From: Gymnopilus junonius
Lineage: Eukaryota > Basidiomycota > Agaricomycetes > Agaricales > Galerinaceae
Direction of reading: 5' to 3'
Assembly: GCA_015501075.1 (NCBI GenBank)
Contig: JADNYJ010000148.1
Span: 1 to 64,000 of the forward strand
DNA length: 64,000 nt
Position 1 is the first letter of the stretch. Every line of letters begins with the position of its first letter. The position numbers and the translations under genes are program-made. The notes beneath the pieces are model-generated. The model ran no database searches. It worked only from the letters and a program-made list of their open reading frames with translations, and was not told the DNA's origin. This document shows, piece after piece, positions 41,936 to 52,312 of the stretch.

Positions 41936-43918
41936 TCACCGACTTCCTCCCCACCTGAAATCCATCAACCTGGACTGGAACCACTCTTCCTCTCCCGGGA
42001 GTAATTGAGGGGTAATACCCGTAACTACCAATCGTTCCAGTGGCGACGCCGTATGATCAGCATACACCCAATTCTCATCTTCGTAATCAACCCCATCGCC
42101 CCTGGCCTCCACCAATACCTTAAGGGCGCGAACAGTATACGGTGGCTGAGCGTTTGTGAAATGTAAATACAGATCCGTAAGGAAAGGGCACACCGGGAAA
42201 TGTCTCAGGCCATTAGGTCCAATCGTACCGTTCCGGAACGCAAGTGAGTAATACCCGTCATGAAAACTGCAGCACGAGTCAATGAGGAGTTCTTCGCATT
42301 CCCATCCTACCAGGAAGGGTGTCATCTCAAAGTCCTCTTCCAAAGCGACTAATCGAAGCGCGCCGGTATCCTTGGAGTCTACCAAGTTGACTCTGTAGAG
42401 TCTGGGACATCGTATCAAAGTGATAGACTGCAACGAGAGGCTCAGATCGGCAACTCGAAAGAGCTCCTGGATCACATCAGGGTCGATGTCCTCCAACACC
42501 AACACGGATACGTTGGAGAGGTCGTACATGTGGCTGGGGTGCCGAGCCTCGGAAGGATCTATAGCGAGCAGTATGGATTTGAGCACGACACGTTCGAGCT
42601 TCGCATAGGACTGGATCATCTCCAACACCATGTAGAGCGACATACGACATTGATCACATACGTGGCGGCCTATTCGGTGGTGACTCTTCCCTATATCCAC
42701 AACCTCTTCATCCTCCTCCTCCTCAGAGTAGTATTCTGCTTCGCTGGGGGGACCATGCGTCGTATAATGCGCCAACGTCAGCTCTCGCAGGTCCTCAAGG
42801 GCAAAAAGCCACGAATTCGCGCCTTCTTCCATTGCTCGCTGGAAGTTCACGCCGTCGATCGAGAGCGTCTTCAAGCCTCGCGGGCGGAAGGGGCAGCTTG
42901 GCGCGTCTTCTGGGAACCCAGTAAACGTGAGTAAGTGGGGCATCCATGGTTGATGATGAGCCCAGATTGAGTCCAAATCCAAGTCGAGATAATCCAAACC
43001 CCCATCAACGGCGTCTGCATCTGAATCATCGAAATTCGTAGCCGTCTCATTCAAATCCTCCGACTCTGCCTCGCTCATCATCCCGCATTCTACCTTCATC
43101 TCCTTCCTCAATATGATTTCCATCTCCTGCTCCATCTGCATCTGCATCTGCATCTCCGTCTTCATCTGCACCTCCTCCATCCTCTCTGAATCCTTCTCTC
43201 TCATTTTCTCCACCACCAAATCCCAAGGAAAATACGGATTAACACACGCCTTCGCCCCGAACACGAAATGGCGGAGGACAAGCACCGGAGACGGGAGGCG
43301 CAAAGGCCATAGGGGCAACGAGGTACTATACGCCGTGTGCACGTACACCGTCCGGCAGCGGTGCAGATGGGTCATCAGCGCGTCCAGGGCAGAATGCACC
43401 CCTGTTGCATCGTTGACCTCATTCTCTAGAGCATTCCTGATACGCGCGTTGGCTATCGTGCCGGGGGTGGGGGTGGTGTCGTCATCATCGGTGGTGGTGG
43501 TGGTGGTGGTGGACATCTTTCGGCGGGTAATGAATACGTCGAGCAGAAGTTCCCCGGAACGTTCGAGCAGTTCGCGTGGGATGAGTTGGAAATGAGAATG
43601 AGAATTAGGAGTGGAATCGGACGAGTTATGTTTTTGTGTGGTATCGATAAAAATAGCCACACAGGTCCAAAATTCCGGTGTGGACGAGAGGACGGCGGAC
43701 CAATGTGGACAGACCTGTGTGAGGGCATATGGAAAGAAGGTGGGAGATCGGACGGTGTCGAGCATGCATTCGAGATCGAGCTCATCCTCAGTTTCATCTG
43801 TATCCGGTCCGGAGCCGGGAAACGTGAATAAGGCGGTTTGCGCTGAATGAACCTCTTTAAATATGCGGGTGAGGACGGCAGGTGGGAATGTTGGATCTGA
43901 AATGCGTATATTTGGCAT
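41936..43918 (-). CDS. F-box-like protein, 660 aa
   Basis: A single uninterrupted frame. Residues about 10-85 form an F-box-like region (F-P-P-A-V-L-T-R-I-F-K-E-V-H, then L-T-Q-V-C-P-H-W-S-A-V-L-S-S-T-P-E-F-W). The rest is a long variable region, probably leucine-rich, with hydrophobic strands such as L-K-T-L-S-I-D-G-V and L-R-E-L-T-L-A-H-Y. Low-complexity insertions include a threonine run, a methionine/glutamine/glutamate repeat (residues about 250-280) and acidic clusters. F-box proteins act as SCF ubiquitin-ligase adaptors. This subfamily differs from the arm copies and is shared with the relic at 50,713-51,296. The start is supported by similarity to that relic (I-x-I-S-D-x-x-F-P). Confidence 0.85.
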   Translation of the reverse strand: MPNIRISDPTFPPAVLTRIFKEVHSAQTALFTFPGSGPDTDETEDELDLECMLDTVRSPTFFPYALTQVCPHWSAVLSSTPEFWTCVAIFIDTTQKHNSSDSTPNSHSHFQLIPRELLERSGELLLDVFITRRKMSTTTTTTTDDDDTTPTPGTIANARIRNALENEVNDATGVHSALDALMTHLHRCRTVYVHTAYSTSLPLWPLRLPSPVLVLRHFVFGAKACVNPYFPWDLVVEKMREKDSERMEEVQMKTEMQMQMQMEQEMEIILRKEMKVECGMMSEAESEDLNETATNFDDSDADAVDGGLDYLDLDLDSIWAHHQPWMPHLLTFTGFPEDAPSCPFRPRGLKTLSIDGVNFQRAMEEGANSWLFALEDLRELTLAHYTTHGPPSEAEYYSEEEEDEEVVDIGKSHHRIGRHVCDQCRMSLYMVLEMIQSYAKLERVVLKSILLAIDPSEARHPSHMYDLSNVSVLVLEDIDPDVIQELFRVADLSLSLQSITLIRCPRLYRVNLVDSKDTGALRLVALEEDFEMTPFLVGWECEELLIDSCCSFHDGYYSLAFRNGTIGPNGLRHFPVCPFLTDLYLHFTNAQPPYTVRALKVLVEARGDGVDYEDENWVYADHTASPLERLVVTGITPQLLPGEEEWFQSRLMDFRWGGSR

Positions 43919-44764
43919 GGGTTCTCTGTGAAACTTGAAAGGAAGAGTAATTTCGAGGAGAGATTGGAGTTCTAGTCGGTCGTGCCACTGGGCTGTTTAT
44001 GTTTTATTTTTATTTTACCCATGCTTTGATCCCGATAAAGTCAATACGTACCGTAGCGACGGACAGGCTAAACACTTGAAAGGGGACCTTGTAGGTCATA
44101 GGTAGCTCTTGTAATTTATAGAAAGCAAGAATGATGCCCATGAATTTTAGCATTCCTTATGCATCATTTATTCATTGTACCAGTCGCCTTCGAAACCGCG
44201 CCTCATCCTCATTTGAAAATGGTTCACATCCTCCACTCGGTCATTTGCATCAACAGTGTTCTCGCGAATCTCACTGAATGAAGTCTTGAAGCTTAAGAGA
44301 GGCTTCATACAGTACACGGATATTTTAATTTGACGGTAACCGTAAGTGATAGGATTGATAGTTGGATGGATGAGAAGAAATCGATTTTCCAGGGGGATGA
44401 AGAAATCAATATTCCTTCAAGTGTACAAGTGCCGCTGGAGTGGGGCAAGGAGAAGGGTTTCGCGGGATAGTGATAACAATCGAGGCCATTGAGCACTGTC
44501 AATTTATAGATGAACCAAGTACCCAAATGTAAAGATCACAGGTCCGCATTTTGAGGCAATAAGGTGAACAGAATAATCGAATACGTTACATGAGATTCCT
44601 GATGTTCAACAATTAGTTGAGACCGCTATCAAAGGAGGGCATGGGGTCCCGCAACAGACGGAAGTTCTGCCAGTCAATGGACGTGGGTAGGGCCGTGCTT
44701 GGAGAAGTTGTTACAAAGCAGAAGGTTTGGTATTAAACTCGAGAGGTAAGGTTCATTAAAAAAG
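43919..44764. other. Intergenic and upstream module of SSP-D
   Basis: From about 44,440 the sequence resembles the SSP upstream modules (GGAGAAGGGTTTCGCGGGAT, also near 3,130). A GGCATGGGG block at 44638-44646 lies 127 bp before the TATA box. No gene is seen between 43,919 and 44,440. Confidence 0.55.
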
Positions 44765-44914
44765 TATAAGTACCCTCTCACTGTGGAATATTTTTACTCA
44801 GCTCCTCTCCCTAAATTCGATCAGGTTAGCATCTGGACCTTTTGTTGTATAACCTTCAACTCACTCCACTCTTTTTTCAGTCAGTTAGAAGCCGCTACAC
44901 CGTCTTCACCCAAA
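44765..44914 (+). promoter_or_regulatory. SSP-D TATA box and 5' UTR intron
   Basis: TATAAG at 44765-44770; UTR intron 44825-44888 (GATCAG|GTTAG to GTTAG|AAGC); ATG at 44915. Confidence 0.75.
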
Positions 44915-45312
44915 ATGCAATTCAATGTTCAAGTTGTTTTCATCACCACCGCCCTCCTCGCTTTCACCTCTCTGGCGATGTCAGCCCCAATCACCCTCTT
45001 CACCGGGCCGAACTGCACTAGCGCTACTCTTGGGAATTTCACAGAACCGCTTCAAGAATGTTTCATTTTCGAAGGCAACTCGACCGAGTCAGCCAGCCAT
45101 TCCGGTGTCCCCAATACCATCGAGTTGTTCATTTCTGGCGGTGGTAATGAATTTTGCACTAATGGCCCTGCTTTATTGTTGAATGGTCCCTCTGGATGTG
45201 CAACTGCGCCTGCTGGGTAAGTAGTCTTTGAGTGAAATTTTTTTTGGTGGGGTAGAATTGATGATCCGTTGTGGGTAATAGAGTTGATTGGAGGAGCGTT
45301 GTGACCCTTTAA
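44915..45312 (+). CDS. Small secreted cysteine protein SSP-D
   Basis: Exon 1 ends at 45216, the intron spans 45217-45281 and the last exon encodes V-D-W-R-S-V-V-T-L before TAA. The signal peptide has two extra residues (M-Q-F-N-V-Q-V-V-F-I). The mature protein starts P-I-T-L-F-T-G-P-N-C-T and has four cysteines at family positions. It has gained N-x-S/T sites (N-C-T, N-F-T, N-S-T), so glycosylation is possible. A frame continues upstream of the ATG, but the promoter and UTR intron place the start here. It is the first of three tandem copies. Function is unknown. Confidence 0.88.
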
Positions 45313-46268
45313 ATTTCTAATGGTAGGTAGTCAGTCATCACTGAGACAGCTCTCGGTTCCAGTCTTTGATATGTGGATGTGTGAAGGGATGCACACCGAA
45401 TTGTAATCGATCATGGGACTTATCACAGTACTAGTCATTCGCTTGCATGTTATTGCGGATACTTATTCTATTCTTAGAATATTCTGCCTACTTTAGACTC
45501 CGATGTCGCTGGGGATATAGTTTAGTTTAGTGTTTATTTAAGGAAAATGAAGGCGGCAAGAACGGGGAATAAAAACGCGGGATAAAAACGGGAAAATACA
45601 GGCTAGACGGATGATGACTGTCCATGTAGAGTATATGAGCTATCAAGTTTCAAAGCTTCATTTACACCTACCTATTGACCAGAGTCGTCTCAATTGCCTT
45701 ACTGAATGAACCTACACCTCTTCACGCTCACATGTGATTAGAATCATTTTTTCTTTGCCATTGAACGGCACTGTTGGTGTGGAGTTGTAAGGGGAATTGG
45801 CAGTGCTGGATAGAGTATACGAAATACACATATACTTGTTAACTTCCATCAGAGTTTTCTGATACCTGCTTTCTCCGTTGAACCCGAAAAATGACTGCCA
45901 TAATCTGTGGGAATTAAGCGTAATGCGAATTCCCCTGCATATAGAAAGAGGTTGGTTTATTTAAATTTTCATTAGTCCCCATTCAACTCTTAAATCAAAT
46001 GATTAAAAGCTTCTTTACGGACACGCCGTCTTGTCTACCCGAGTAAGTAATGAGTAGAACAATTCGCCGTAAATCGCTTCAGGCGTTATATATAACACAA
46101 GTGTTCAACCATTGGTTCAGATCACTAACAAAGGAGGGGATGGGACACCGTGGTAAACGGAAGTTCTGCAAGGTGATCATCTTGGGTAGTGCCGTTCTTG
46201 GAGAAGAAGTTACATAAAAGGCGGCACATTTAGTATGAGAATCTAGAGCTAAAATCTTCTGGAAAACG
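45313..46268. other. SSP-D 3' flank and SSP-E upstream module
   Basis: The 3' flank keeps the GAGACAGCTCTCGGTTCC landmark (about 45,339). The second half repeats SSP upstream landmarks such as the CCGTTGAACCCGAAAA segment near 45,876. No gene is recognised. Confidence 0.5.
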
Positions 46269-46405
46269 TATAAGAACCCTTCTCCCTTGAAATTTTTTCA
46301 CTCAGTCTGCTCCTCTTCCTACATTCGATTAGGTTACTGTTCATCATCCTGCCGTGTAACCGCCAACTCACTTCACCTTTTTTCGGTCATTTAGAAGCTG
46401 TCATA
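46269..46405 (+). promoter_or_regulatory. SSP-E TATA box and 5' UTR intron
   Basis: TATAAG at 46269-46274; UTR intron 46333-46394 (GATTAG|GTTAC to TTTAG|AAGC). The upstream G-rich block is altered to GGGGATGGG near 46,137. Confidence 0.7.
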
Positions 46406-46811
46406 ATGCAATTCGATATCGTCTTCATCACCACCGCTCTCCTCGCCTCCGCCTCTCTAGCGATGTCGGCAACAGTCACCCTCTTCTCCGGACCCAACTA
46501 CACCGGCGCTCCTGGTGGGAATTTCACAGTACCACTTCAAGAATGTTTCCGTTTCGAAACCAACTCGACAGAGTCGGCCAGCTACTCCGGTGTCCCCAAT
46601 GTCATCTACTTCTTTATTACCGGCAGAGGTCACGAAGATTGCCTCATTGGCCCCCAATTTTTGTTTAATGGTCCCTCTGGATGTGCGACTGCGCCTGCGG
46701 GGTAAGTCTCTCTTTTCCAAGTGAACTTTCTTCAATCTTGATAGGATGAACTAATCATGATGGTGGGTTGTGGGTGGTAGAGACGATTGGAGTAGTGTTG
46801 TGGTCTTCTAG
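46406..46811 (+). CDS. Small secreted cysteine protein SSP-E
   Basis: Exon 1 ends at 46701; the intron is 46702-46780; the last exon reads D-D-W-S-S-V-V-V-F and TAG. The signal peptide is M-Q-F-D-I-V-F-I with the family core. The first cysteine of other copies (G-C-T or N-C-T) is replaced by tyrosine (N-Y-T-G), leaving three family cysteines (E-C-F, D-C-L, G-C-A), so one disulfide is probably missing. It carries N-x-S/T sites. It is closest to SSP-D. Function is unknown. Confidence 0.86.
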
Positions 46812-46904
46812 ATTTCTAGCCGTGGAAACGGCTCTCGGTTCCATCAATCTTTGACTGTGATATATTGATATGTGGAAAGATGTATTATCAACACTATTTT
46901 CTAT

Positions 46905-47380
46905 TGCAGGTGACGCTGTCTCCGTGAACTGACTATCTGGATTCCGGACAAAGCCAAGTAAGAACGTAGAGGCATAGTGGAATTTTTGAAAGAGAGGAAT
47001 TTGGATTCTGAATGGGATGAGATCATCGGAGAAAGGCTATGTTTGGCTATACCCCGACGCACAGCTGGAATTGGCTCCGAAGTTGATAGTCTGAAAAGAT
47101 TCAACGTTCAGCATCTCCTTGTGATGTTTTGGTGACCCATGGGCAGGAATGAAGGTAAGATATTCATTGGAATGCTAAGGTTCTGTTCTTTATTCTGATA
47201 CCCTCATTGTAATACTCATCGCAGGTCTTTGTGACATGTGACTCGGAAACAAGGCAGGATCCGGATGCTTATGAGGCTCTCCTGCGTTCTTCTGTCTTGA
47301 TCCATTCGTCCTGACACTGTATTCTCATTTCAGAACCTATCAGACCGTTATTTTCCCGGTGTCACTCATCTACTTATGCC
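46905..47380 (+). pseudogene. Exon-like relic downstream of SSP-E
   Basis: This segment is repeated at about 48,960-49,360, downstream of SSP-F. Shared features are a GGAATTGGCTCCGAAGTTGA segment, then CATCTCCTTGTGATGTTTTGG, then a GCAGGTCTTTG boundary, then an exon-like stretch with D-R-Y-[F/S]-P-G. The SSP-F copy reads more like coding sequence. The family is not recognised. Confidence 0.4.
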
Positions 47381-48211
47381 GTGGTGCGAATATGAATGAA
47401 AATGCGGATGTATATACTCCTGCCACTGCAGGCGAAGGAGGTACTGCTGATATCGATGGGGTGGAGGATAACCAGAGGGAAGATGCTTCCGTCGATGCTT
47501 TCAAGCAAAAAACACATTCAGTTCGACTCCAACCTGAAGCGTACCACCAAAGGAAAAAGAATTAACATACCTCCGCGTTGCGTCTTACAAGCCTACAAGT
47601 GAGAGCAGAGCCGCGTGTCAAGGATAACCACTGGCAGATTATGGACTGCCATAAAATTTCAGAGATTCAGCGTAATGCGAATTCCTCTCGTATAGAATGA
47701 GATTTACATCGTAAGTATTTCGATCGTTCATTAGGCCTGTTTAACTATTTAGCTCATAAGTCATTGGAACCTTCTTTGCGAACATGCCGTCTTGTCTATC
47801 TGTTCGAGGAAGTAAGTACTCCAGTGCATAATCTATCATAGATTGTTTTGACCGCTATAAATTATTAAAATAACAAGTGAATATGTACGTTACCATTACA
47901 TTGGATCCCTGATGTTCAACTGGATGCCAGACTAAACGCATGTGCTCTGTTCAAATGGCTCAGTGTCAAATCTAATTAGGAATTCGGAAAGGGCTATAAA
48001 TTGCTTTAACCGTTATATATATACTGTACATAACGTTACCTGACATTCTCGATGTCCATTGGTTGAGATCGGAAATAAAGCTTAAAGGATGGCATGGGGC
48101 CCCGCAGTAGACGGAAGAGATGACTCTGGGAGGTAGTGCCGTGCTTGCGCGAGTAATTACAAGGCGGCAGGGATGGTATGGGACTGTAGAGGTGAGGTCT
48201 GCCAGAAAATG
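47381..48211. other. SSP-F upstream module
   Basis: Contains SSP-associated landmarks from about 47,640 and a GGCATGGGG block at 48091-48099, 121 bp before the TATA box. Two overlapping frames near 47,360-47,600 are not recognised. Confidence 0.5.
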
Positions 48212-48398
48212 TATAAGTACTCCCCTCTCGCTCACTCTAAAGTTTTTTTCACTCAGCTCCGGTTCTTATACTGGATCAGGTTAGTATCCGAGGGTTTCTT
48301 TCCAAGGCCTCCCTCGTTCATCATCCTATTGTGTAACCCTCTCACTTACTCCACCCTTTTTTCCCGGTCATTTAGAAGCTACACCCATCTCGCCCATA
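48212..48398 (+). promoter_or_regulatory. SSP-F TATA box and 5' UTR intron
   Basis: TATAAG at 48212-48217; UTR intron about 48280-48375 (GATCAG|GTTAG to TTTAG|AAGC). The intron is longer than in the other copies. Confidence 0.7.
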
Positions 48399-48797
48399 AT
48401 GAAATTCATCATTGTCGCCATCACCACCGTTCTTCTCGCCTCCGCCCCTCTAGCGATGTCAGCCACAATCACCCTCTTCCCCCAAGCCAACTGCACCGGC
48501 ACAGACATCGCGAGCTTCGAAGCGCCATCTGGCGAATGTCTCGTTTTCGGAGGCCACTCGACGGTATCAGCCGCATATTCTGGTGTTCCCAATAAAGTCG
48601 AGTTCTTTATCACGAACGGGGGCTTAGAATTGTGCCCTGGTGGGGATGGATTCTCGTTTAGTGCTGGCTCGGGATGTGCGACTGCGCCTATTGGGTAAGT
48701 CTTTTCTCTTTGAGTGATATTTTATGTCGGGGTGGGACTTATGATGTTTGTGGGTGGGTGGGGTAGATTGGATTGGTGGAGCGTTGAGGTCTTTTGA
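48399..48797 (+). CDS. Small secreted cysteine protein SSP-F
   Basis: Exon 1 ends at 48694; the intron is 48695-48766; the last exon reads L-D-W-W-S-V-E-V-F and TGA. The signal peptide (M-K-F-I-I-V-A-I-T-T-V-L-L) is the most diverged in the family. The four cysteines are kept (N-C-T, E-C-L, L-C-P, G-C-A). The framework T-I-T-L-F and V-E-F-F-I is conserved. It is the third tandem copy. Predicted secreted; function unknown. Confidence 0.88.
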
Positions 48798-48889
48798 ATT
48801 TTGGGCACTTGGTCAGAGAGACGTCGACAGTGAAGTAAGGTCCAAGGGGGCTTACAGAGGAATGTCCATAGTAAGCTAGATTGAGGACA

Positions 48890-49720
48890 CAGATTGGAAT
48901 TTTGTATTTGTAATAACATGAGGATGGAAGGGAGCCCCAGTTGAGAGCCTTGTTTCCTTTAGACGTAGAGGCGTAGTGGAATTTCTGACGGAAGGAGCGA
49001 GAAATGAGAAAGGATGAAATTATCGGAGAGGGGCAATGTTTGGCTACGCCTTGGGCCGGAATTGGCTCCGAAGTTGACGGCCTGAAAAGATTTGACCACC
49101 TCACCGTTCAACGTTTAGCATCTCCTTGTGATGTTTTGGCGGTACATGGGCGGGAATGGAAGGTAAGGTATTCACTCAAATATCAAGGTTCTATTCTTTA
49201 TTCTGATACCCTCATAGTAATGATACCCATCCCAGGTCTTTGTTGATATGTGACACAAGATCCGGATGCTTGTGAGGTTCCTCTGCGTTTTGCCTTAATT
49301 CATTCGTTCTGACGCTGCATTCTCAACTCAGGATCTTTATGATCGTTATTCTCCTGGTGCCATTCCTCTAGGCCATCCCCGCCTCCAGGCATCACATCTA
49401 TCACCCTTGCTTCAAGTTGAACATGAACACACGACCCTTCATGCTTCCAGTACGTACTCGGAGCATCCGCCACTCCACGTTTTCTCGTTCTTACGGCTTC
49501 CATACACCGCAGGCCATGGTACTGCTCAAGATACCTCTTTCTGCTCGCTTCTTGACGATGATATTAGATGATCGATGATGGTCGATGACACTGTTGGTGA
49601 GCAAGGCTGGAGGGGTCGGGTCATCGCTTTCTCTATCTGTGGTTCTCGCCGCCACGCGGCTTTGCTCGCGTCTGCAGGCTGTAAGACGCAACATGGAGGT
49701 ATGCTAATCCTTTTTCCTCT
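48890..49720 (+). pseudogene. Multi-exon relic or unrecognised gene downstream of SSP-F
   Basis: Probable exons: 49,015-49,166 (E-I-I-G-E-G-Q-C-L-A-T-P-W-A-G-I-G), 49,332-49,451 (D-L-Y-D-R-Y-S-P-G-A-I-P-L-G-H-P) and 49,512-49,568 (G-H-G-T-A-Q-D-T-S-F-C-S-L-L-D-D-D-I). A following stretch reads E-Q-G-W-R-G-R-V-I-A-F-S-I-C-G-S. The intervening parts have GT and AG borders, but no complete start-to-stop model could be built. The partial copy at 46,905 supports a once-real gene. The family is not recognised. Confidence 0.4.
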
Positions 49721-50400
49721 GGTGGTACTCTTGAGGCTGGAGTCGAACTGAACGCGTTTGTGCTGTAGGTCTTCGGTACACCCTCGAGAGCCCGCCTCAG
49801 AGCTTCGGCTTCGACCTCCTCCCGCTGACCATCCTCGACCTCCTCCTCCTCAGCAGCAGCTCCATCATCACCGTCACCTTCACCTTCACATATTCGCGTC
49901 CGCCCCAATTTCCAAAGCTTCAACGTTGTCAACTTCAATGGCCGGTCGAGCCATCCGTGCGCGCGTGCGCACTTGCGACTCCTTCTCATCTTCCAGGCTC
50001 CGCTATGGCCCTTCATGAGTGAATGCAGATGCGGGGGATTGGTACGTAGGCGTGAGTGTTGTGGGTGTTGATGCCGAGGACGTTTTTTGAACGTAACCTG
50101 GCTATGTGGGGTAAAGAACATTGAGGGTGACGTTGTGCGCGGGGCTGGCGGTGGTGGTGGCAATGGGTGTGAGGGTGGATAATGTAAGTCGATTTCTTTC
50201 TTTCTGGGTTTATTTCATTTTACCTTTTCTTTCTTTTTACCTTCCTTCCTTCCTTTCACGTTATAATTTGACTCATTTTGATTCTTATTCTCTAGCACTT
50301 GGCCTTCAAATTCATCAACGCCTCACCCTGCTTGCCGATGTCCCATGCAACCTCCCGCTGTTATATCTCTGGTTTTTCTCTGCTTTCAGCGTAGCGTAAG
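49721..50400. other. Low-complexity region, coding strand unclear
   Basis: Minus-strand 50163-49633 (176 aa; acidic, with E-A-L-R-R-A-L-E-G-V-P-K) and two plus-strand frames overlap at 49,758-50,018. The GAG/CTC-rich sequence inflates open frames on both strands, so I do not choose one. The (TTCC)n-like pyrimidine tract at 50,230-50,260 is a simple repeat. Confidence 0.35.
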
Positions 50401-50712
50401 GTCAGGGTTGTTGCATGGACGATTGGTAGCAAGGGGCGACATTTGAGAGTAAGAGTAGGTTACTAATACTGAGGGTAGTGTGCAGCTGGAGCCTGCTTCG
50501 TGAGTTGCTGATATATGTTCCAACGTTTTCTCGTCCTTTTCTTGAGAGGACGTTTCAGTAAATGTACATACGAAAGTGTTAATTTATACATTACATTCAC
50601 GATATTTCTCTCAACGCAACTTTCAAAAGTAGTATGTATTCAACTCAAGCAATTACCGAGATTTGATTTATCTACCTCCATATCCTACTTACTAACATTC
50701 ACGCGTCTCCCA

Positions 50713-51296
50713 TCAGATCCCCATCAGACGCGACCGGAACCACTCCTCGTCTTGCTCAGATAATCCAGGAGTTTCGCCAGTAACTCTAAGATTTCCATGT
50801 GGCGACCCTTTATGATTGGAATCCAACCAATGTTCATTCTAATAATCCACTCCGCGTCCTCTAGCCTCCACCAATTTCTTGACAGTTGCAACAGTATACG
50901 GTGGATGCGAATCGGTAAAGTTCAAATTCAGATCCGTCAAAAAATCACACAATGCAAAGTGGGAGAACCCGTCCGAGTCGGGTTCAGTGCCCGCCCCCCT
51001 GGTGCTGATTCTGGACTTTTACAGCTAGAGCGTCCAAGACCGCATCAGAAAAAGTGGTGCAGTGGTCGATAAATAGATCTGTCCATATCTAGCCAGAAAG
51101 GAAGGATATCATATCAAAGTCCTCTTGGAGCTCAACCAAATGGAGCGTGCCACTGTCCTTGAACTTGATATCTACTTCGTTCAGCCCAGAACAGTGGGAC
51201 TGTGTAGCTGGCGACCTGTGTAGCGTGTACTTCTTCGAATATGCGAGTAAGGATTTTAGACGGGAACTGCGAGTCTGAAATAGGAATAGAGGTCAT
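50713..51296 (-). pseudogene. Deleted F-box gene relic
   Basis: The N terminus (I-S-D-S-Q-F-P-S-K-I-L-T-R-I-F-E-E-V-H) matches the start of the 660-aa F-box protein (I-S-D-P-T-F-P-P-A-V-L-T-R-I-F-K-E-V-H). A middle block reads K-D-S-G-T-L-H-L-V-E-L-Q-E-D-F-D-M, matching K-D-T-G-A-L-R-L-V-A-L-E-E-D-F-E-M. The end reads D-E-E-W-F-R-S-R-L-M-G-I and stops at 50713, matching E-E-E-W-F-Q-S-R-L-M-D-F. Only about 0.6 kb of 2 kb remains, so large internal parts are deleted. Confidence 0.8.
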
Positions 51297-51349
51297 GTTA
51301 AGGGAGAAATATACAGAGGCAGAGAGGCGAAATGAGGTTGGAAATGGCA

Positions 51350-52312
51350 CAGATTAATAGGAAGGGGGATTTCTATGGCGGGTGCTACATTGTCAGTTAT
51401 TTTATTCCGACTTGCACTGATTCTAATGAAGCCAATTCTTCTCAGGCGCAAGACTCGAGGCTGACAATGGGGTATTGTATAAAGAAAACACAGGCGTGTA
51501 GGTAACTACGGAATCGAAGGAATGATGTTTAATGGATAATCTCAACCCCGAAGCCTTGTAATTCGTTGCCTGACTATATAGAGTACATACTAGGGCTCCA
51601 TAATGTGATATTGGAACAAAAAAAGTGCTCCTGCAACCAACGCCCTATATCAATCTTGAATTCCTTTCAGTCGTGACTTGAATAATGCACTAGTATTATA
51701 ACGTACTATGAACTTACACTGGCTGGGTGGTATCTACTCAGAAAGCGAATAGCGAAGGAATATGGACGCCTTTCATACCCAATCTCATATGGACAATCTA
51801 CTCCAATGAAATAACGACTCCTTCTCCTCTGAGGGTCACAGAAGCTTGAAAAACGAACATTACCTTGCAAGACCCTTTTCAGGTCTTTTCCACACATAAC
51901 CCAACCAACCCACACGCTGTAGCACCACTCCAAACGCCAAATGCTTAAACGGCTGCAAATCCAAACAGCTAGCTAACAGACTCCATCCCCCATCGAAAGA
52001 AATGCTGAAAGAACTCGCTAGGAAAATAGGACGGAAAGATGAACTTGGGAATAAGATTCATCATGATTCATGATGCCAACCGATTGAGAATTGAAATATA
52101 AGTTGAGCAACTGGAACTTTGGCGATCCATGAAAGGGGGGGGACTTGGTAAAAGTCATCGGCTGGAATGGAAAGAATGCAACCTTCTGAAAAATTTGCTT
52201 TGACAGTCAAGGAAGGACTTCAAGGCATGAAGATTGTTTTTAGGAGGGCGAGCAATTTTCATCAGCCCAATTGGGTGGCTGTAGCGTATTAATTTAATAT
52301 GCTCTAACTGCC
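51350..52312. other. Intergenic, no recognised gene
   Basis: A minus-strand frame at 51,706-51,933 has no known motif. The rest is AT-rich. Confidence 0.4.

Noticed and set aside
43113..43595. 160-codon plus-strand frame rich in Ile/Cys/Ser
   Set aside because: Antisense shadow of the repeat-coding part of the 660-aa F-box gene.
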